NCBI RefSeq assembly: GCF_026891095.1
Contig: NZ_JAPTNL010000008.1
Span: 1 to 64,000, forward strand
Length of the DNA stretch: 64,000 nt
Reading direction: 5' to 3'
Source: Roseovarius salincola
GTDB taxonomy: Bacteria > Pseudomonadota > Alphaproteobacteria > Rhodobacterales > Rhodobacteraceae
Shown here: positions 11,411 through 21,486 of the stretch, one piece after another
Numbering within the stretch: position 1 is the stretch's first letter
How the letters are laid out: every line of letters starts with the position of its first letter
Notes under the pieces: model-generated
Database searches by the model: none
The model's input: only the letters and a program-made list of their open reading frames with translations
Told to the model about the DNA's origin: nothing
Made by a program: the position numbers and the translations under genes

Positions 11411-12154
11411 TCAGACGTGTTGCGCGCCGTTTACCTCGATTTCGGTGCCCGAGACATATGAACTGGCCTCGGTGCAGAGGAAATAGATCGCCTCGGCCAC
11501 TTCCGATGGCTGGCCGAGGCGGCGAAGCGGCAGGGTTTCGACGATCTTGTCGGTGCCTTCGCTGAGGATGCCGGTTTCCACCTCGCCCGGGGCGATGGCG
11601 TTGACCCGCACTCCGGAGGGGCCGAAATCATGCGCCATTTCGCGGGTGAGCGCCGCCAAAGCCGCCTTGGAGGTGGCATAGGCCGCCCCGGCGAAGGGAT
11701 GCACCCGCGCCCCGGCGATGGACGTGACGTTGACCACCGCGCCCCTTGCGGCCGAGAGTTCATCGATGAGCCCGCGCGCCAGCACCACGGGGGCGAAGAA
11801 ATTGACGTGGAACACCTGACCCCAGACATCGAGCCCGGTGTCGATGGTGTTGAGCCGCGCGCCCGCATCGCCCTTGGGCGAGATCCCGGCATTGTTGACC
11901 AGAGCGTCCAGCCGGCCTTCGGGGAGACGAGAGCGGATTTCCTCGACGGCGGCGATGGTCTGGCGGGGATCCGAGAGATCGACCTGGATATGGTCGCGCT
12001 CGCCGTTGGGCCAGGGGCATTCGCTGGAAAAGGGCTGGCGGGAGCAGCTGATCACGCGCCAGCCGCGGGCGGCGAAGGTACGCACCGTGGCGTGGCCGAT
12101 GCCGCGGCTGGCCCCGGTCAGAAGCAATGTGCGTTGCGTTTCGGTATCCGGCAT
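11411..12154 (-). CDS. SDR family NAD(P)-dependent oxidoreductase
   Basis: A 247-residue classical short-chain dehydrogenase/reductase. It has the nucleotide-binding TGASRGIG motif at about residues 13-20, NNAG at about 88, the catalytic Ser in NVTSIAG, and the YATSK catalytic Tyr-Lys pair. PGEVETG follows, and the C-terminus ends with SGTEIEVNG as in many family members. The substrate cannot be predicted. It is a single gene convergent with the atp operon. Confidence 0.9.
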   Translation of the reverse strand: MPDTETQRTLLLTGASRGIGHATVRTFAARGWRVISCSRQPFSSECPWPNGERDHIQVDLSDPRQTIAAVEEIRSRLPEGRLDALVNNAGISPKGDAGARLNTIDTGLDVWGQVFHVNFFAPVVLARGLIDELSAARGAVVNVTSIAGARVHPFAGAAYATSKAALAALTREMAHDFGPSGVRVNAIAPGEVETGILSEGTDKIVETLPLRRLGQPSEVAEAIYFLCTEASSYVSGTEIEVNGAQHV

Positions 12155-12334
12155 GTGACTGTCCTATCCCTGTCAGGCGCGCCGACCTTGGGCTGCGCGG
12201 CGGGGCGAATGCAAGGGCGATTTCGGTGACGGGTGCGACGGATGCGGGCGGAGATGTTCACCGATTTACCTTTTCTCCTTCTCAATTCCGTCCAAAAGCC
12301 CTATCAGGGTTGGCCGGAACGCCGGGATCACGCC

Positions 12335-12685
12335 ATGAAGTATCTGACCAGTCAATTCATAGGAATCGCGCAGGGCGATGACGTGCTGTTCTCGGATTAC
12401 GAGGATGGCGGCGAGATGTGGACTGGTGAAGGTGCACGCGCGCGGCGCAAGGCGCTCAGCTTCAAGGAGCCGTTCCGGAGCGCGCCCATGGTGCATGTGT
12501 CGCTGTCGATGTGGGACATGGACAGTGCCACCAATGCGCGTGCCGATGTGGCGGCCGAAAACATCACAGAGGCCGGGTTCGAGGTGGTGTTCCGCACCTG
12601 GGGCGATACCCGCGTGGCGCGGGCGCGAATCCGCTGGATGGCCATCGGCGAGGCCAGGCATGAGGATGACTGGCAGCTTTACTGA
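12335..12685 (+). CDS. H-type lectin domain protein
   Basis: A 116-residue protein whose C-terminal half matches the H-type lectin fold: FKEPFRSAPMVHVSLSMWDM, then NARADVAAENIT and FEVVFRTWGDTRVARARIRWMAIG. H-type lectins, first described in snail agglutinin and Dictyostelium discoidin, bind N-acetylgalactosamine-type sugars. No signal peptide is seen, so the protein is probably cytoplasmic or leaves the cell by another route. I chose the ATG at 12335 (MKYLTSQF); the longer frame from 12233 has no support. It is convergent with prs. The sugar target is unknown. Confidence 0.75.
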   Translation: MKYLTSQFIGIAQGDDVLFSDYEDGGEMWTGEGARARRKALSFKEPFRSAPMVHVSLSMWDMDSATNARADVAAENITEAGFEVVFRTWGDTRVARARIRWMAIGEARHEDDWQLY

Positions 12686-12706
12686 ACGCTTGCGGCGCGC
12701 GCGGCG

Positions 12707-13723
12707 TCAGGTGCCGAACTGGCCCTCATAGATGGGTTCGAGGGTTTCGGTCTCGAACAGCGACGAGACCGAGGTGCCGTTCCAGATGTTCAGGATCGCC
12801 TGGGCGAATATCTGAGCGGTCGGGATGATGCGGATATTGGGCGCGGCCTTGATGTCGGCCGTGGGCTGGATCGTGTCGGTGATGACCAGCGATTTCATCA
12901 CCGATTTGGTGATCCGCTCGACAGCGGGGCCGGAAAGCACGCCGTGGGTGATATAGGCGTGGACTTCGGAGGCGCCGTTATCCAGAAGCACCTGGGCGGC
13001 CTTGCAGAGCGTTCCGGCGGTGTCGCAGATGTCGTCGACGATCACGCATTTCTTGCCCGTCACATCGCCGATCACGGTCATTTCCGCGATTTCGCCGGCC
13101 TTTTCGCGGCGTTTGTCGACGATCGAGAGGGGGGCTTCGATCCGCTTGGCGAGTTCGCGCGCGCGCGCCACGCCGCCGACATCGGGCGAGACGATCATCA
13201 CGTCGTCCAGCACGTCCTTGAACTGCGACTTGATGTCGAGCGCGAAGACCGGCGCGGCATAGAGGTTGTCGACGGGAATGTCGAAGAAGCCCTGGATCTG
13301 GGTGGCGTGCAGGTCCATCGTGAGGATCCGTTCGATCCCTGCGCCGACCAGCATGTTGGCGACGAGCTTGGCCGAGATCGGGGTGCGCGCCTTGGAGCGG
13401 CGGTCCTGGCGGGCATAGCCGAAATAGGGGATCACGGCGGTGATGCGCTTGGCCGAGGAGCGGCGCAGCGCGTCGGACATGATGAGCAGTTCCATCAGGT
13501 TGTCATTGGCCGGGTTCGAGGTGGACTGGATGATGAACATGTCCTCGCCGCGGACGTTTTCATAGACCTCGACGAAGACCTCCTGATCGTTGAAGCGTTC
13601 GACGCGGGCATCGACCAGCCCGACATTGACGCCGCGATGCATCGACATGCGACGGGCGATCGCCTGCGAAAGCGGCTTGTTGGCATTGCCGGTGATCAGT
13701 TTGGGTTCAGGGGTGGTCGGCAT
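12707..13723 (-). CDS. prs: Ribose-phosphate pyrophosphokinase
   Basis: A 338-residue PRPP synthetase that makes 5-phosphoribosyl diphosphate from ribose 5-phosphate and ATP, for nucleotide, histidine and tryptophan synthesis. Visible motifs are [20 protein letters not shown] and the PRPP-binding loop [13 protein letters not shown]. The length and N-terminus ([15 protein letters not shown]) fit alphaproteobacterial Prs. Confidence 0.97.
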   Translation of the reverse strand: MPTTPEPKLITGNANKPLSQAIARRMSMHRGVNVGLVDARVERFNDQEVFVEVYENVRGEDMFIIQSTSNPANDNLMELLIMSDALRRSSAKRITAVIPYFGYARQDRRSKARTPISAKLVANMLVGAGIERILTMDLHATQIQGFFDIPVDNLYAAPVFALDIKSQFKDVLDDVMIVSPDVGGVARARELAKRIEAPLSIVDKRREKAGEIAEMTVIGDVTGKKCVIVDDICDTAGTLCKAAQVLLDNGASEVHAYITHGVLSGPAVERITKSVMKSLVITDTIQPTADIKAAPNIRIIPTAQIFAQAILNIWNGTSVSSLFETETLEPIYEGQFGT

Positions 13724-13830
13724 GTTGAAATGTTCCCGAGGTGGCGGTGTGTTACAGATTCGTTAAGTTGAACTTCGCTTAGCATGGGCTTAGCGTCGGG
13801 CAAAGCTATGCCAAGGGGGAACAGGCCAAA

Positions 13831-13890
13831 ATGGCACAGAACGAGTGGTTCGCGGGCATCATCCCGGTGGCCGGGCGCGGTGGGCGCTGA
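13831..13890 (+). CDS. Possible 19-residue leader ORF in frame with the hydrolase
   Basis: ATG at 13831, preceded by GGGGGA, opens MAQNEWFAGIIPVAGRGGR and stops with TGA at 13888-13890. The hydrolase ATG at 13894 lies in the same frame only 3 bp later. It may be a translated leader that couples to the hydrolase, or the real N-terminus of the hydrolase cut off by a stop codon. Codon use is like that of the neighbours. The evidence is position and ribosome binding site only. Confidence 0.35.
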   Translation: MAQNEWFAGIIPVAGRGGR

Positions 13891-13893
13891 CTC

Positions 13894-14706
13894 ATGCCAA
13901 GTGGTGAACGCGCGGGTTTCCCGACCTATTGGACCAGTTTCGGGCACGGGCCGCGCGCGGCGCTGGCGTTGCATTGTTCGCTGTCGCATAGCGGAAGCTG
14001 GGCCGGGCTGGCCAGGCGGGTTGCCACTGAGATGACGGTGACCGCATTCGACCTGCCGGGGCATGGACGCAGCGGGGCGTGGCACGGGCGGGGCGACATC
14101 CAGGCGCTGAGCGTCGCCATGGCGGCGGATTTCCTTGACGCTGAGGCCCCCGCCGATCTGCTGGGGCATTCCTTTGGCGCGACGGTGGCGTTGCGGCTGG
14201 CGGTGGAGCACCCGGATCTGGTGCGCAGCCTGATCCTGATCGAGCCGGTCTTCTTTGCCGCCGGTTTCGCCGACACGCCGGGGGCGCGTGCGACATTCGA
14301 CAGCATGATGATGGACTATGCCGGTGCGATGGCGGCGGGCGATCTGATGGGCGCGGCGCAGGCCTTTGCAACGATCTGGGGCGCGGGCATGCCCTGGGAT
14401 GCGATCCCGCCCGCGCAGCGCGAGGCGATGGCGCAGCGGATGCCGCTGATCAAGGCGGCGGAGCCGACGCTTTACGAGGACGAGGCGGGGTTGCTGGCCG
14501 GGTCTGTCCTTGAGGGGGTCGGCGTGCCGGTCCTGCTGGTCGAGGGCAGTGAGTCGCCCCCCATCGTGGCGGCGATCCACGAGGCACTGGCGGCGCGGCT
14601 GCCGCGCGCGGAGCGCACGATGATCGGCGGCGCGGGGCATATGGCGCCGCTGACCCACCCGCGGCAGGTGGGATCGGAAGTGTTGCGGTTCCTAGAATGG
14701 GCCTGA
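13894..14706 (+). CDS. Alpha/beta hydrolase
   Basis: A 270-residue alpha/beta-hydrolase-fold protein. The oxyanion region appears as ALHCSLSHSGSWAGL, FDLPGHGRS follows, and the nucleophile elbow is GHSFGAT with Ser near residue 92. The late catalytic His is in GGAGHMAPLTH. No signal peptide is seen. The ATG at 13894 lacks a good ribosome binding site; the better one lies before a short in-frame ORF at 13831. The substrate is unknown. It is convergent with panC and divergent from prs. Confidence 0.85.
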   Translation: MPSGERAGFPTYWTSFGHGPRAALALHCSLSHSGSWAGLARRVATEMTVTAFDLPGHGRSGAWHGRGDIQALSVAMAADFLDAEAPADLLGHSFGATVALRLAVEHPDLVRSLILIEPVFFAAGFADTPGARATFDSMMMDYAGAMAAGDLMGAAQAFATIWGAGMPWDAIPPAQREAMAQRMPLIKAAEPTLYEDEAGLLAGSVLEGVGVPVLLVEGSESPPIVAAIHEALAARLPRAERTMIGGAGHMAPLTHPRQVGSEVLRFLEWA

Positions 14707-14728
14707 GGCGCGCCAGAGCGGCAAGCGC

Positions 14729-15580
14729 TCAGACGGCGATATTGTCGATCAGGCGCACCCCGGCCAGCCACGCGGCCGCGAAGAGCCGCGCGGGGCGGTC
14801 GGGGCGGTCCAGCAGCGAAAGGTCGTCATTGGCGCGGATTTCGAGGTAATCCACCCCGGTGAAGCCGGTTTTTTCCAGCCGTTCGATGGCGGCGCGTTGC
14901 AGCGCGGCAAAATCCCCGCCCGCAGCGACGCCCTGCGCCAGGGTTTCCATTTCCTCGTGCAGGCGCGGTGCGAGGGTGCGGGCGCGATCTGACAGCAGCA
15001 GGTTGCGCGAGGCCATGGCGAGGCCGTCGATCTCGCGGATGGTGGGGCAACCATGCACGGTGATCGGAATATCAAGATCCGCCGCCATCCGGCGCACCAC
15101 CTGCAATTGCTGAAAATCCTTTTCGCCAAAGAACGCGTCCGTGGCGGCGCTTTGCAGGAACAGCTTGGTCACGACCGTCGCCACCCCGTCGAAATGGCCG
15201 GGGCGGTGGGCGCCTTCCATCACGTCGGTCAGCCCGGCGACGGATACGGTGGTGGCGAAGCGTTCGGGATAGATCTGATCGGCGTCGGGCACATAGAGCG
15301 CATCGACCGAAAACCGCGCCAGTTTGCGGGCGTCTTCGTCTTCGGTGCGCGGATAGTTCCTGAGGTCGTCGGGATTGTTGAACTGCTTGGGATTGACGAA
15401 GATCGTGACGATCACGCGGTCGCAGGCGCGCCGGGCGGCCTCGACCAGCGAGAGGTGGCCATCATGCAGCGCGCCCATCGTGGGCACGACGCCGATGGTT
15501 TCGCCCGCGCGCTGCCAGGGCGCCGTGGCGGCGCGCAGTTCGGGCAGGGTGCGGATGATGGGGGCGGGGGCCGCGGTCAT
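14729..15580 (-). CDS. panC: Pantothenate synthetase
   Basis: A 283-residue ligase that joins pantoate and beta-alanine with ATP, the last step of vitamin B5 synthesis. The HIGH-type motif [13 protein letters not shown] lies near residue 35, then [23 protein letters not shown] and the ASRN segment. Its start overlaps the panB stop by 4 bp (ATGA), which indicates translational coupling in a panB-panC operon. Confidence 0.96.
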   Translation of the reverse strand: MTAAPAPIIRTLPELRAATAPWQRAGETIGVVPTMGALHDGHLSLVEAARRACDRVIVTIFVNPKQFNNPDDLRNYPRTEDEDARKLARFSVDALYVPDADQIYPERFATTVSVAGLTDVMEGAHRPGHFDGVATVVTKLFLQSAATDAFFGEKDFQQLQVVRRMAADLDIPITVHGCPTIREIDGLAMASRNLLLSDRARTLAPRLHEEMETLAQGVAAGGDFAALQRAAIERLEKTGFTGVDYLEIRANDDLSLLDRPDRPARLFAAAWLAGVRLIDNIAV

Positions 15581-16404
15581 TGGCCAGGTGCCTTGTCGGC
15601 GAAGATATGTTCGGGCGCGGGAAAGCGGCGGGCGCGGACTTCATCGGCATAGGCGCGGATCGCGGCTTCGCCGTCCTCGCCCAGGATGGCGTAGCGTTTG
15701 ACGAATTTCGGCTTGAAGGCGGTGAACAGGCCCAGCATGTCATCGACCACCAGGATCTGCCCGTCGCAATCGACCGACGCGCCGATGCCGATTGTGGGGA
15801 TGGCGATGGCGGCGGTGATGCGGTCCGCAAGGCTGGCGGGCAGTTTTTCGAGCACCACGGAAAAGGCGCCGGCATCGGCCACGGCCCTGGCATCGGCCAT
15901 GAGCGCATCGCCCTGTTCGGCGCGGCCCTGCACCTTGTAGCCGCCCAGCGTGTTGATGGATTGAGGGGTGAGGCCGATATGGGCCATCACCGGCACGCCG
16001 CGCGCCACGAGAAAGGCGATGGTTTCGGCCATGTGCCGACCGCCTTCGAGCTTGACCGCCGCGGCGCCGGTTTCACGCATGAGGCGCGCGGCATTGGCGA
16101 AGGCCTGCGCGGGGCTTTCCTCGTAGCTGCCGAAGGGCATGTCGATCACCAGCATGGTTTTCGTCAGGCCGCGCGCCACCGCCTGACCGTGCAGGATCAT
16201 CATGTCCATCGTGACGCCGAGGGTGGAGTCGAGCCCATGCAGCACCATGCCCACGGAATCGCCCACCAGCGCGAAGTCGCAGACCCCGTCCATCATTCGC
16301 GCCATCGGGGTGGTATAGGCGGTCAGGCTGACGATCGGGGTTGCGCCTTTCATGGCGCGGATATCGTCGGGCAGGGGGGCGGTCTTGCGGGCTGTCGCGC
16401 TCAT
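15577..16404 (-). CDS. panB: 3-methyl-2-oxobutanoate hydroxymethyltransferase
   Basis: A 275-residue enzyme that transfers a hydroxymethyl group from 5,10-methylene-THF to alpha-ketoisovalerate to form ketopantoate, the first committed step of pantothenate synthesis. Recognisable segments are [42 protein letters not shown] and the metal-binding Asp and Glu regions (KLEGG). It is the first gene of panB-panC and divergent from the peptide ABC transporter genes. Confidence 0.96.
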   Translation of the reverse strand: MSATARKTAPLPDDIRAMKGATPIVSLTAYTTPMARMMDGVCDFALVGDSVGMVLHGLDSTLGVTMDMMILHGQAVARGLTKTMLVIDMPFGSYEESPAQAFANAARLMRETGAAAVKLEGGRHMAETIAFLVARGVPVMAHIGLTPQSINTLGGYKVQGRAEQGDALMADARAVADAGAFSVVLEKLPASLADRITAAIAIPTIGIGASVDCDGQILVVDDMLGLFTAFKPKFVKRYAILGEDGEAAIRAYADEVRARRFPAPEHIFADKAPGQ

Positions 16405-16567
16405 GAATGGTCACCGGAACTTGCTGCGTTGCGGCGTCAAATATCAACTCGGCGGTGAAAACGCCACTGCGATCTGGCGGCAGGGTGCTTGATTGCGCGG
16501 GCAAATACGGGTTCACTGCGAGTGGGCGGGGCCGCGCATGGTTTCGCCAAGGGGAAGGAGACATTCC

Positions 16568-18043
16568 ATGAAGGTGCTGGCGATGACTGCGCTTGCGGGG
16601 GCGATGACGCTTGCGGCCTGGGGGGCCGAGGCGAAGAGCGACCTTGTGGTCGGGCTGCAACTGGAGCCGCCGCATCTGGACCCGACCAGCGCTGCCGCCG
16701 GGGCGATCGACCAGGTGCTTTATGCCAATGTCTTCGAGGGGCTGACGCGGTTCGGGCCGGACGGTTCGGTCAATCCGGGGCTGGCGGAAAGCTGGGACAT
16801 ATCCGATGACGGGCGCGTCTATACGTTTCACCTGCGCGAGGGCGTGCAGTTTCACGATGGCAGCGCGCTTGATGCCGGGGACGTGGTGTTCACGCTTGAC
16901 CGCGCCCGCGCCGAGGACAGCCAGAACGCGCAAAAGGCGCTGTTCGCCGGGATCGAAAGCGTCGAGGCGCTGGACGATCTGAAGGTTCGCGTGACGCTGG
17001 CGCAGCCCGATGGCGGGTTCCTGTTCAACATGGCCTGGGGCGATGCGGTGATCGTCGCCCCCGAGAGCATCGAGAGCATCAAGCAAAGGCCGGTGGGCAC
17101 CGGCGCGTTCCGCTTCAAGGACTGGGTGCAGGGCGACCGGATCACCCTTGAGCGCAATCCCGGTTACTGGGGCGAGGCGGCAAGGCTGGATAGAGCGACG
17201 TTCAAGTTCATCAGCGATCCCACGGCGGCCTTCGCGGCGGTGATGGCCGAGGATGTGCACGCCTTTCCGTTCTATCCCGCCCCCGAGAACCTGCCGCAAT
17301 TCGAGGCGGATGCGCGGTTTCAGGTACTGGTGGGTTCGACCGAGGGCGAGACGGTCCTGGCGATGAACAACGCCGCGCCGCCGCTGGACAACCCGCTGGT
17401 GCGCCGCGCCGTGGCCCATGCGATCGACCGCAAGGCGATCATGGAGGGGGCGATGTTCGGTCTTGGCACGCCGATCGGGACGCATTTCGCGCCTCATCAC
17501 CCCGATTACGTCGATCTGACCTTTCTTTCGGATTACGATCCCGAATTGTCACGCCAGTTGCTGGCCGAGGCGGGGCTGGGGGATGGTTTCACGACCACGC
17601 TCAAGCTGCCGCCGCCCTCCTATGCGCGGCGCGGGGGCGAGATCGTCGCGGCGCAGCTGCGCAATGTCGGCATCGAGACCGAGATCACCAACCTGGAATG
17701 GGCGCAATGGCTGGAAGAGGTGTTTCGCGGCAAGGATTTCGGCCTGACCATCGTGAGCCACACCGAGCCGATGGATATTGGCATCTATGCGCGCCCGGAT
17801 TATTATTTCCAGTATGACAGCGCGGAATTCCAGGCGCTGAACGCGGCGCTGAGCACCGAGACCGATCCCGAGAAGCGCTCGGAGATCTTGGTCGCGATGC
17901 AGACGCGGATCGCGGAGGATCACGTCAACGGCTTCCTCTTTCAGCTGGCGGTGCCGACCGTGGCGGATGCCCGCCTGCGCGGGCTGTGGGTGGATGCGCC
18001 GACACAGGCGACCGATCTGACCGGCGTCTATTGGGAGGAGTGA
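16568..18043 (+). CDS. Peptide ABC transporter substrate-binding protein (SBP family 5)
   Basis: A 491-residue periplasmic binding protein. A signal peptide (MKVLAMTALAGAMTLAAWGAEA) precedes LVVGLQLEPPHLDPTS and GLTRFGPDGSVNPGLAESW, both typical of the DppA/OppA family. I chose the ATG at 16568 because AAGGAG precedes it and the signal peptide then starts correctly. It is followed by two permeases and a fused ATPase, so the operon encodes a complete dipeptide/oligopeptide-type importer. The ligand could also be a nickel complex or another small solute. Confidence 0.92.
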   Translation: MKVLAMTALAGAMTLAAWGAEAKSDLVVGLQLEPPHLDPTSAAAGAIDQVLYANVFEGLTRFGPDGSVNPGLAESWDISDDGRVYTFHLREGVQFHDGSALDAGDVVFTLDRARAEDSQNAQKALFAGIESVEALDDLKVRVTLAQPDGGFLFNMAWGDAVIVAPESIESIKQRPVGTGAFRFKDWVQGDRITLERNPGYWGEAARLDRATFKFISDPTAAFAAVMAEDVHAFPFYPAPENLPQFEADARFQVLVGSTEGETVLAMNNAAPPLDNPLVRRAVAHAIDRKAIMEGAMFGLGTPIGTHFAPHHPDYVDLTFLSDYDPELSRQLLAEAGLGDGFTTTLKLPPPSYARRGGEIVAAQLRNVGIETEITNLEWAQWLEEVFRGKDFGLTIVSHTEPMDIGIYARPDYYFQYDSAEFQALNAALSTETDPEKRSEILVAMQTRIAEDHVNGFLFQLAVPTVADARLRGLWVDAPTQATDLTGVYWEE

Positions 18044-18149
18044 GCGCAAGCGCGCGGACGAAACCGGACGGCACCAGGCGAGAGCGCATGACGGGCAAGG
18101 CACAGAACCGGGGCGGCTGGCTTTCGGGCGCGATGGCGCGGCGGGGCCT

Positions 18150-19100
18150 GTGATGCTGCGTTATGGCGCGCGGCGCGCGATGTCCCTGTTCGTTTCGCTG
18201 CTGGTGGCGAGCCTCGTGATTTTCCTCGCGCTCGAGATCGTGCCGGGCGATCCGGCGGCCTATATGCTGGGCATCAATGCCGAACCCGATACGGTGGCGG
18301 CGCTGCGCGCGGAACTGGGCCTGAACCGGGCCGCGCCGCTGCGCTATCTCGATTGGATCGGGGGGATGCTGCAAGGCGATTTCGGCATTTCCTATACCTA
18401 TCGCACGCCGGTGGCCGGGATGATCGCCGAGCGGCTGAAGGTGAGCCTTCCACTGGCGCTATACGCGCTTGCGCTGAGCACGCTGATCGCATTCCCCGCC
18501 GGGATATGGGCCGCACAGAGGCGCGGATCGGCGGTGGATGTGGGGGTGATGGGGGTCACGCAGCTGGGCGTGGCGATTCCGAATTTCTGGTTCGCCATGC
18601 TGATGGTTCTGGTCTTCGCCATCAACCTGCGCTGGTTCAGCGCCGGGGGGTTCGCGGGCTGGGACTCCGGCTTCCTGGCCGCGATGAAGAGCCTGACCCT
18701 GCCCGCGGTGGCGCTGGCGCTGCCGCAGGCGTCGATCCTGACGCGGGTCATGCGCTCGGCGTTGCTGGACACGCTGGGCGAGGATTACATCCGCACCGCG
18801 CGCGCCAAGGGGCTGACGCGCGGTCAGGCGCTGCGCCGGCATGCGCTGCGCAATGCGATGATCCCGGTGCTGACGATCATCGGTTTGCAGTTCTCGTTCC
18901 TGCTGGCGGGGGCGATCATCATCGAGAACGTCTTTTTCCTGCCCGGGCTGGGGCGGCTGGTGTTCCAGGCGATCAGTGCGCGCGACCTGATTGTGGTGGA
19001 ATCGGTGGTCATGCTGCTGGTCTTTGCTGTGATCGTGGTGAATTTCGCGGTCGATCTGGCCTATGCTTGGGTCGATCCGCGGCTGAGGGGGGAGCGATGA
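18150..19100 (+). CDS. Peptide ABC transporter permease (DppB-like)
   Basis: A 316-residue inner membrane permease with about six transmembrane helices. It has the family LGLNRAAPLRYLDWIGG segment and the cytoplasmic EAA loop TARAKGLTRGQALRRHALRNA that contacts the ATPase. Translation can start at GTG 18150 or the next codon, ATG 18153. Its last bases overlap the start of the second permease. Confidence 0.92.
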   Translation: MMLRYGARRAMSLFVSLLVASLVIFLALEIVPGDPAAYMLGINAEPDTVAALRAELGLNRAAPLRYLDWIGGMLQGDFGISYTYRTPVAGMIAERLKVSLPLALYALALSTLIAFPAGIWAAQRRGSAVDVGVMGVTQLGVAIPNFWFAMLMVLVFAINLRWFSAGGFAGWDSGFLAAMKSLTLPAVALALPQASILTRVMRSALLDTLGEDYIRTARAKGLTRGQALRRHALRNAMIPVLTIIGLQFSFLLAGAIIIENVFFLPGLGRLVFQAISARDLIVVESVVMLLVFAVIVVNFAVDLAYAWVDPRLRGER

Positions 19101-19915
19101 GCCGCATGGGGCTGATCGCGGGCGCGGTGCTGACGCTGCTGTTCAGTGGCGCGGCGGTCTTGTCGCTGGTTTGGGTGCCCCATGACATCGAGGCGATGCA
19201 CATCGCCGAACGGATGCAGCCGCCCGGCGCGGCGCATCTGCTGGGCACGGATCATTTCGGGCGCGACATCCTGAGCATGATCATGGTCGGGGCGCGCACC
19301 TCGATCGCGGTGGCGCTGGTGGCGGTGGGCATCGGCATGGGGCTGGGCGTGCCGCTGGGCCTCTTGGCGGCGGCGCGGCGGGGCGGCTGGCTGGACGAGA
19401 TCATCATGCGCGGCAATGACCTGATTTTCGCCTTTCCCAGCCTGTTGATCGCCGTGATGATCACGGCCGTTTTCGGCGCTGGCGCCGTGAATGCGATCAT
19501 CGCCATCGGGATTTTCAACATCCCCGTCTTCGCCCGGCTGGCGCGCGGTGCGGCGCTGAGCCTGTGGACACGCGAATTCGTGCTGGCGGCGCGGGTGGCG
19601 GGCAAGGGGCGGCTGCGCATCAGCGCCGAACATATCCTGCCCAACCTGGCCAACCTGCTGATCGTGCAGGGCACGATCCAGTTCAGCCTTGGCATTCTGG
19701 CCGAGGCGGGGCTGAGCTATGTGGGGCTGGGCGCGCAGCCACCGGTCCCCAGCTGGGGGCGGATGCTGGCGGACAGCCAGACGATGATCTCGATGGCGCC
19801 ACATATGGCGCTGTTTCCGGGGCTTGCCATCCTGCTGGCGGTGCTGGGGCTTAACCTGACGGGCGACGGGCTGCGCGACTGGCTGGACCCGCGCCTGAGG
19901 AGGGAGGCGCGATGA
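19097..19915 (+). CDS. Peptide ABC transporter permease (DppC-like)
   Basis: A 272-residue second permease. LLGTDHFGRDILSMIMVGARTS is the DppC/OppC signature and AARVAGKGRLRISAEHILPN is the EAA loop. About six transmembrane helices are predicted. The ATG at 19097 overlaps the stop of the previous gene (ATGA), and the next gene also overlaps by 4 bp, so the operon is tightly coupled. Confidence 0.92.
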   Translation: MSRMGLIAGAVLTLLFSGAAVLSLVWVPHDIEAMHIAERMQPPGAAHLLGTDHFGRDILSMIMVGARTSIAVALVAVGIGMGLGVPLGLLAAARRGGWLDEIIMRGNDLIFAFPSLLIAVMITAVFGAGAVNAIIAIGIFNIPVFARLARGAALSLWTREFVLAARVAGKGRLRISAEHILPNLANLLIVQGTIQFSLGILAEAGLSYVGLGAQPPVPSWGRMLADSQTMISMAPHMALFPGLAILLAVLGLNLTGDGLRDWLDPRLRREAR

Positions 19916-21486
19916 GCCTGTTGCGGATCGAGGCGCTGGGCCTGTCCATCCACGGGCAGAGGGTGCTGCGCGATGTGTCGCTGCGCGTCGATCCCGGCGA
20001 GATCGTCGGGGTGATCGGCGAGAGCGGCTCGGGCAAGTCGATGACGGCGCTGTCGGTGATGCAGCTTTTGCCGCGGGGCGCGCGCTGCGAGGGGCGTGTG
20101 ATGCTGGCGGGGCAGGATGTGCTGACCCTGCGCGAACGCGCGCTTTGCGGGCTGCGCGGGCAGGCGGTGGGCATGGTCTTTCAGGAGCCGATGAGCGCGC
20201 TCAACCCGTTGCAGACCATCGGCGCGCAGGTGGCCGAGACCATCCTGATCCACGAGAAGGTGGGGCGGCGCGAGGCGATGGCGCGCGCCGGTGAGGCCCT
20301 TGAGCGGGTCGAGTTGCCCCCCCATCGGGTGGCGCTGTCGCGCTATCCCCATGAACTGAGCGGCGGGCAGCGACAGCGCGTCGGCATCGCCATGGCCATC
20401 GCGCTGCGCCCGCGCCTGTTGATCGCGGACGAACCTACCACGGCGCTGGACGTGACCACGCAGGCCGAGGTTCTGAAGCTGCTGAAGCGGCTGGTGCAGG
20501 AGGACGGCATGGGGCTGATGCTGATCAGCCACGATCTGGGTGTGGTGGCGGGCATGGCCGAGCGGATCGTCATCATGCGGCAGGGCCGCGTCATCGAACA
20601 GGGGCGTTTCGGCGCGCTGGCGCATCCCTATTCGCGCGCGCTTCTGGAGGCATCCGACCATGTGCCCGCGCGCCCCGCCCATGACGGGCAGGCGCCGCTG
20701 TTGCGCGTCTCGGACGTGGTGCGCGATTATCCGGGGCGGCGTCAGGGCTGGCGCGGGCGCGCGGCGCCGACGCGGGCCGTCGATGGCGTGAGTTTCGACA
20801 TCAGGCGGGGCGAAAACCTGGGGCTGGTCGGTGAATCGGGTTGCGGAAAGTCGACGCTGGCGCGCGCGATCCTGGGCCTTGAGCCGGTTGAGGGCGGGCG
20901 CATCGAGCTGGACGGGCAGCCGGTTTTTGACGGGCATCGGGTGAACCGGGCGGTGCGGCGGCGCATGCAGGTGGTGTTTCAGGACCCCTATGGCAGTTTC
21001 AACCCGCGCTGGAGCGTCGCGCGGCTGGTGGCCGAGCCGCTTTATTTGCTGGATGATCCGCCGCAGGGCGCTGCGCGCAAGGCGGCTGTGGCCGAGGCGC
21101 TGAGCAGTGTCGGGCTGAGGCCGGAGGACGGCGCGCGCTATATCCACGAGTTCAGCGGCGGCCAGAGGCAGCGCATCGCGCTGGCGCGCGCGCTGATCAT
21201 CCGCCCCGACCTGATCGTGCTGGACGAGGCGGTGAGCGCGCTGGATGTGTCGATCCGTGCGCAGATGCTGGACCTGCTGGCCGATCTGAGCACGCGGCTG
21301 GGGCTGACCTATCTGTTCATCAGCCATGATCTGAGCGTGGTGCGCAATGTCACCGACCGGGTGCTGGTGATGCAGGGCGGGCGCATCGTGGAAGAGGGCG
21401 CGACGGCGCAGGTGTTTGCCGCGCCCGGCCATCCCTATACGCGCCGCCTGATCGCGGCGACGCCACGCTTGCCGGTGTCCGCATGA
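19912..21486 (+). CDS. Peptide ABC transporter, fused double ATP-binding protein (DppD-DppF type)
   Basis: A 524-residue protein with two ABC ATPase domains in one chain. Domain 1 has Walker [10 protein letters not shown], signature [10 protein letters not shown] and Walker [12 protein letters not shown]. Domain 2 starts near residue 265 with Walker [10 protein letters not shown], signature [10 protein letters not shown] and [12 protein letters not shown]. It powers the two permeases just upstream. Such fusions are common in Rhodobacteraceae. Its stop overlaps the start of the YcaQ-like gene by 4 bp. Confidence 0.94.
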   Translation: MSLLRIEALGLSIHGQRVLRDVSLRVDPGEIVGVIGESGSGKSMTALSVMQLLPRGARCEGRVMLAGQDVLTLRERALCGLRGQAVGMVFQEPMSALNPLQTIGAQVAETILIHEKVGRREAMARAGEALERVELPPHRVALSRYPHELSGGQRQRVGIAMAIALRPRLLIADEPTTALDVTTQAEVLKLLKRLVQEDGMGLMLISHDLGVVAGMAERIVIMRQGRVIEQGRFGALAHPYSRALLEASDHVPARPAHDGQAPLLRVSDVVRDYPGRRQGWRGRAAPTRAVDGVSFDIRRGENLGLVGESGCGKSTLARAILGLEPVEGGRIELDGQPVFDGHRVNRAVRRRMQVVFQDPYGSFNPRWSVARLVAEPLYLLDDPPQGAARKAAVAEALSSVGLRPEDGARYIHEFSGGQRQRIALARALIIRPDLIVLDEAVSALDVSIRAQMLDLLADLSTRLGLTYLFISHDLSVVRNVTDRVLVMQGGRIVEEGATAQVFAAPGHPYTRRLIAATPRLPVSA

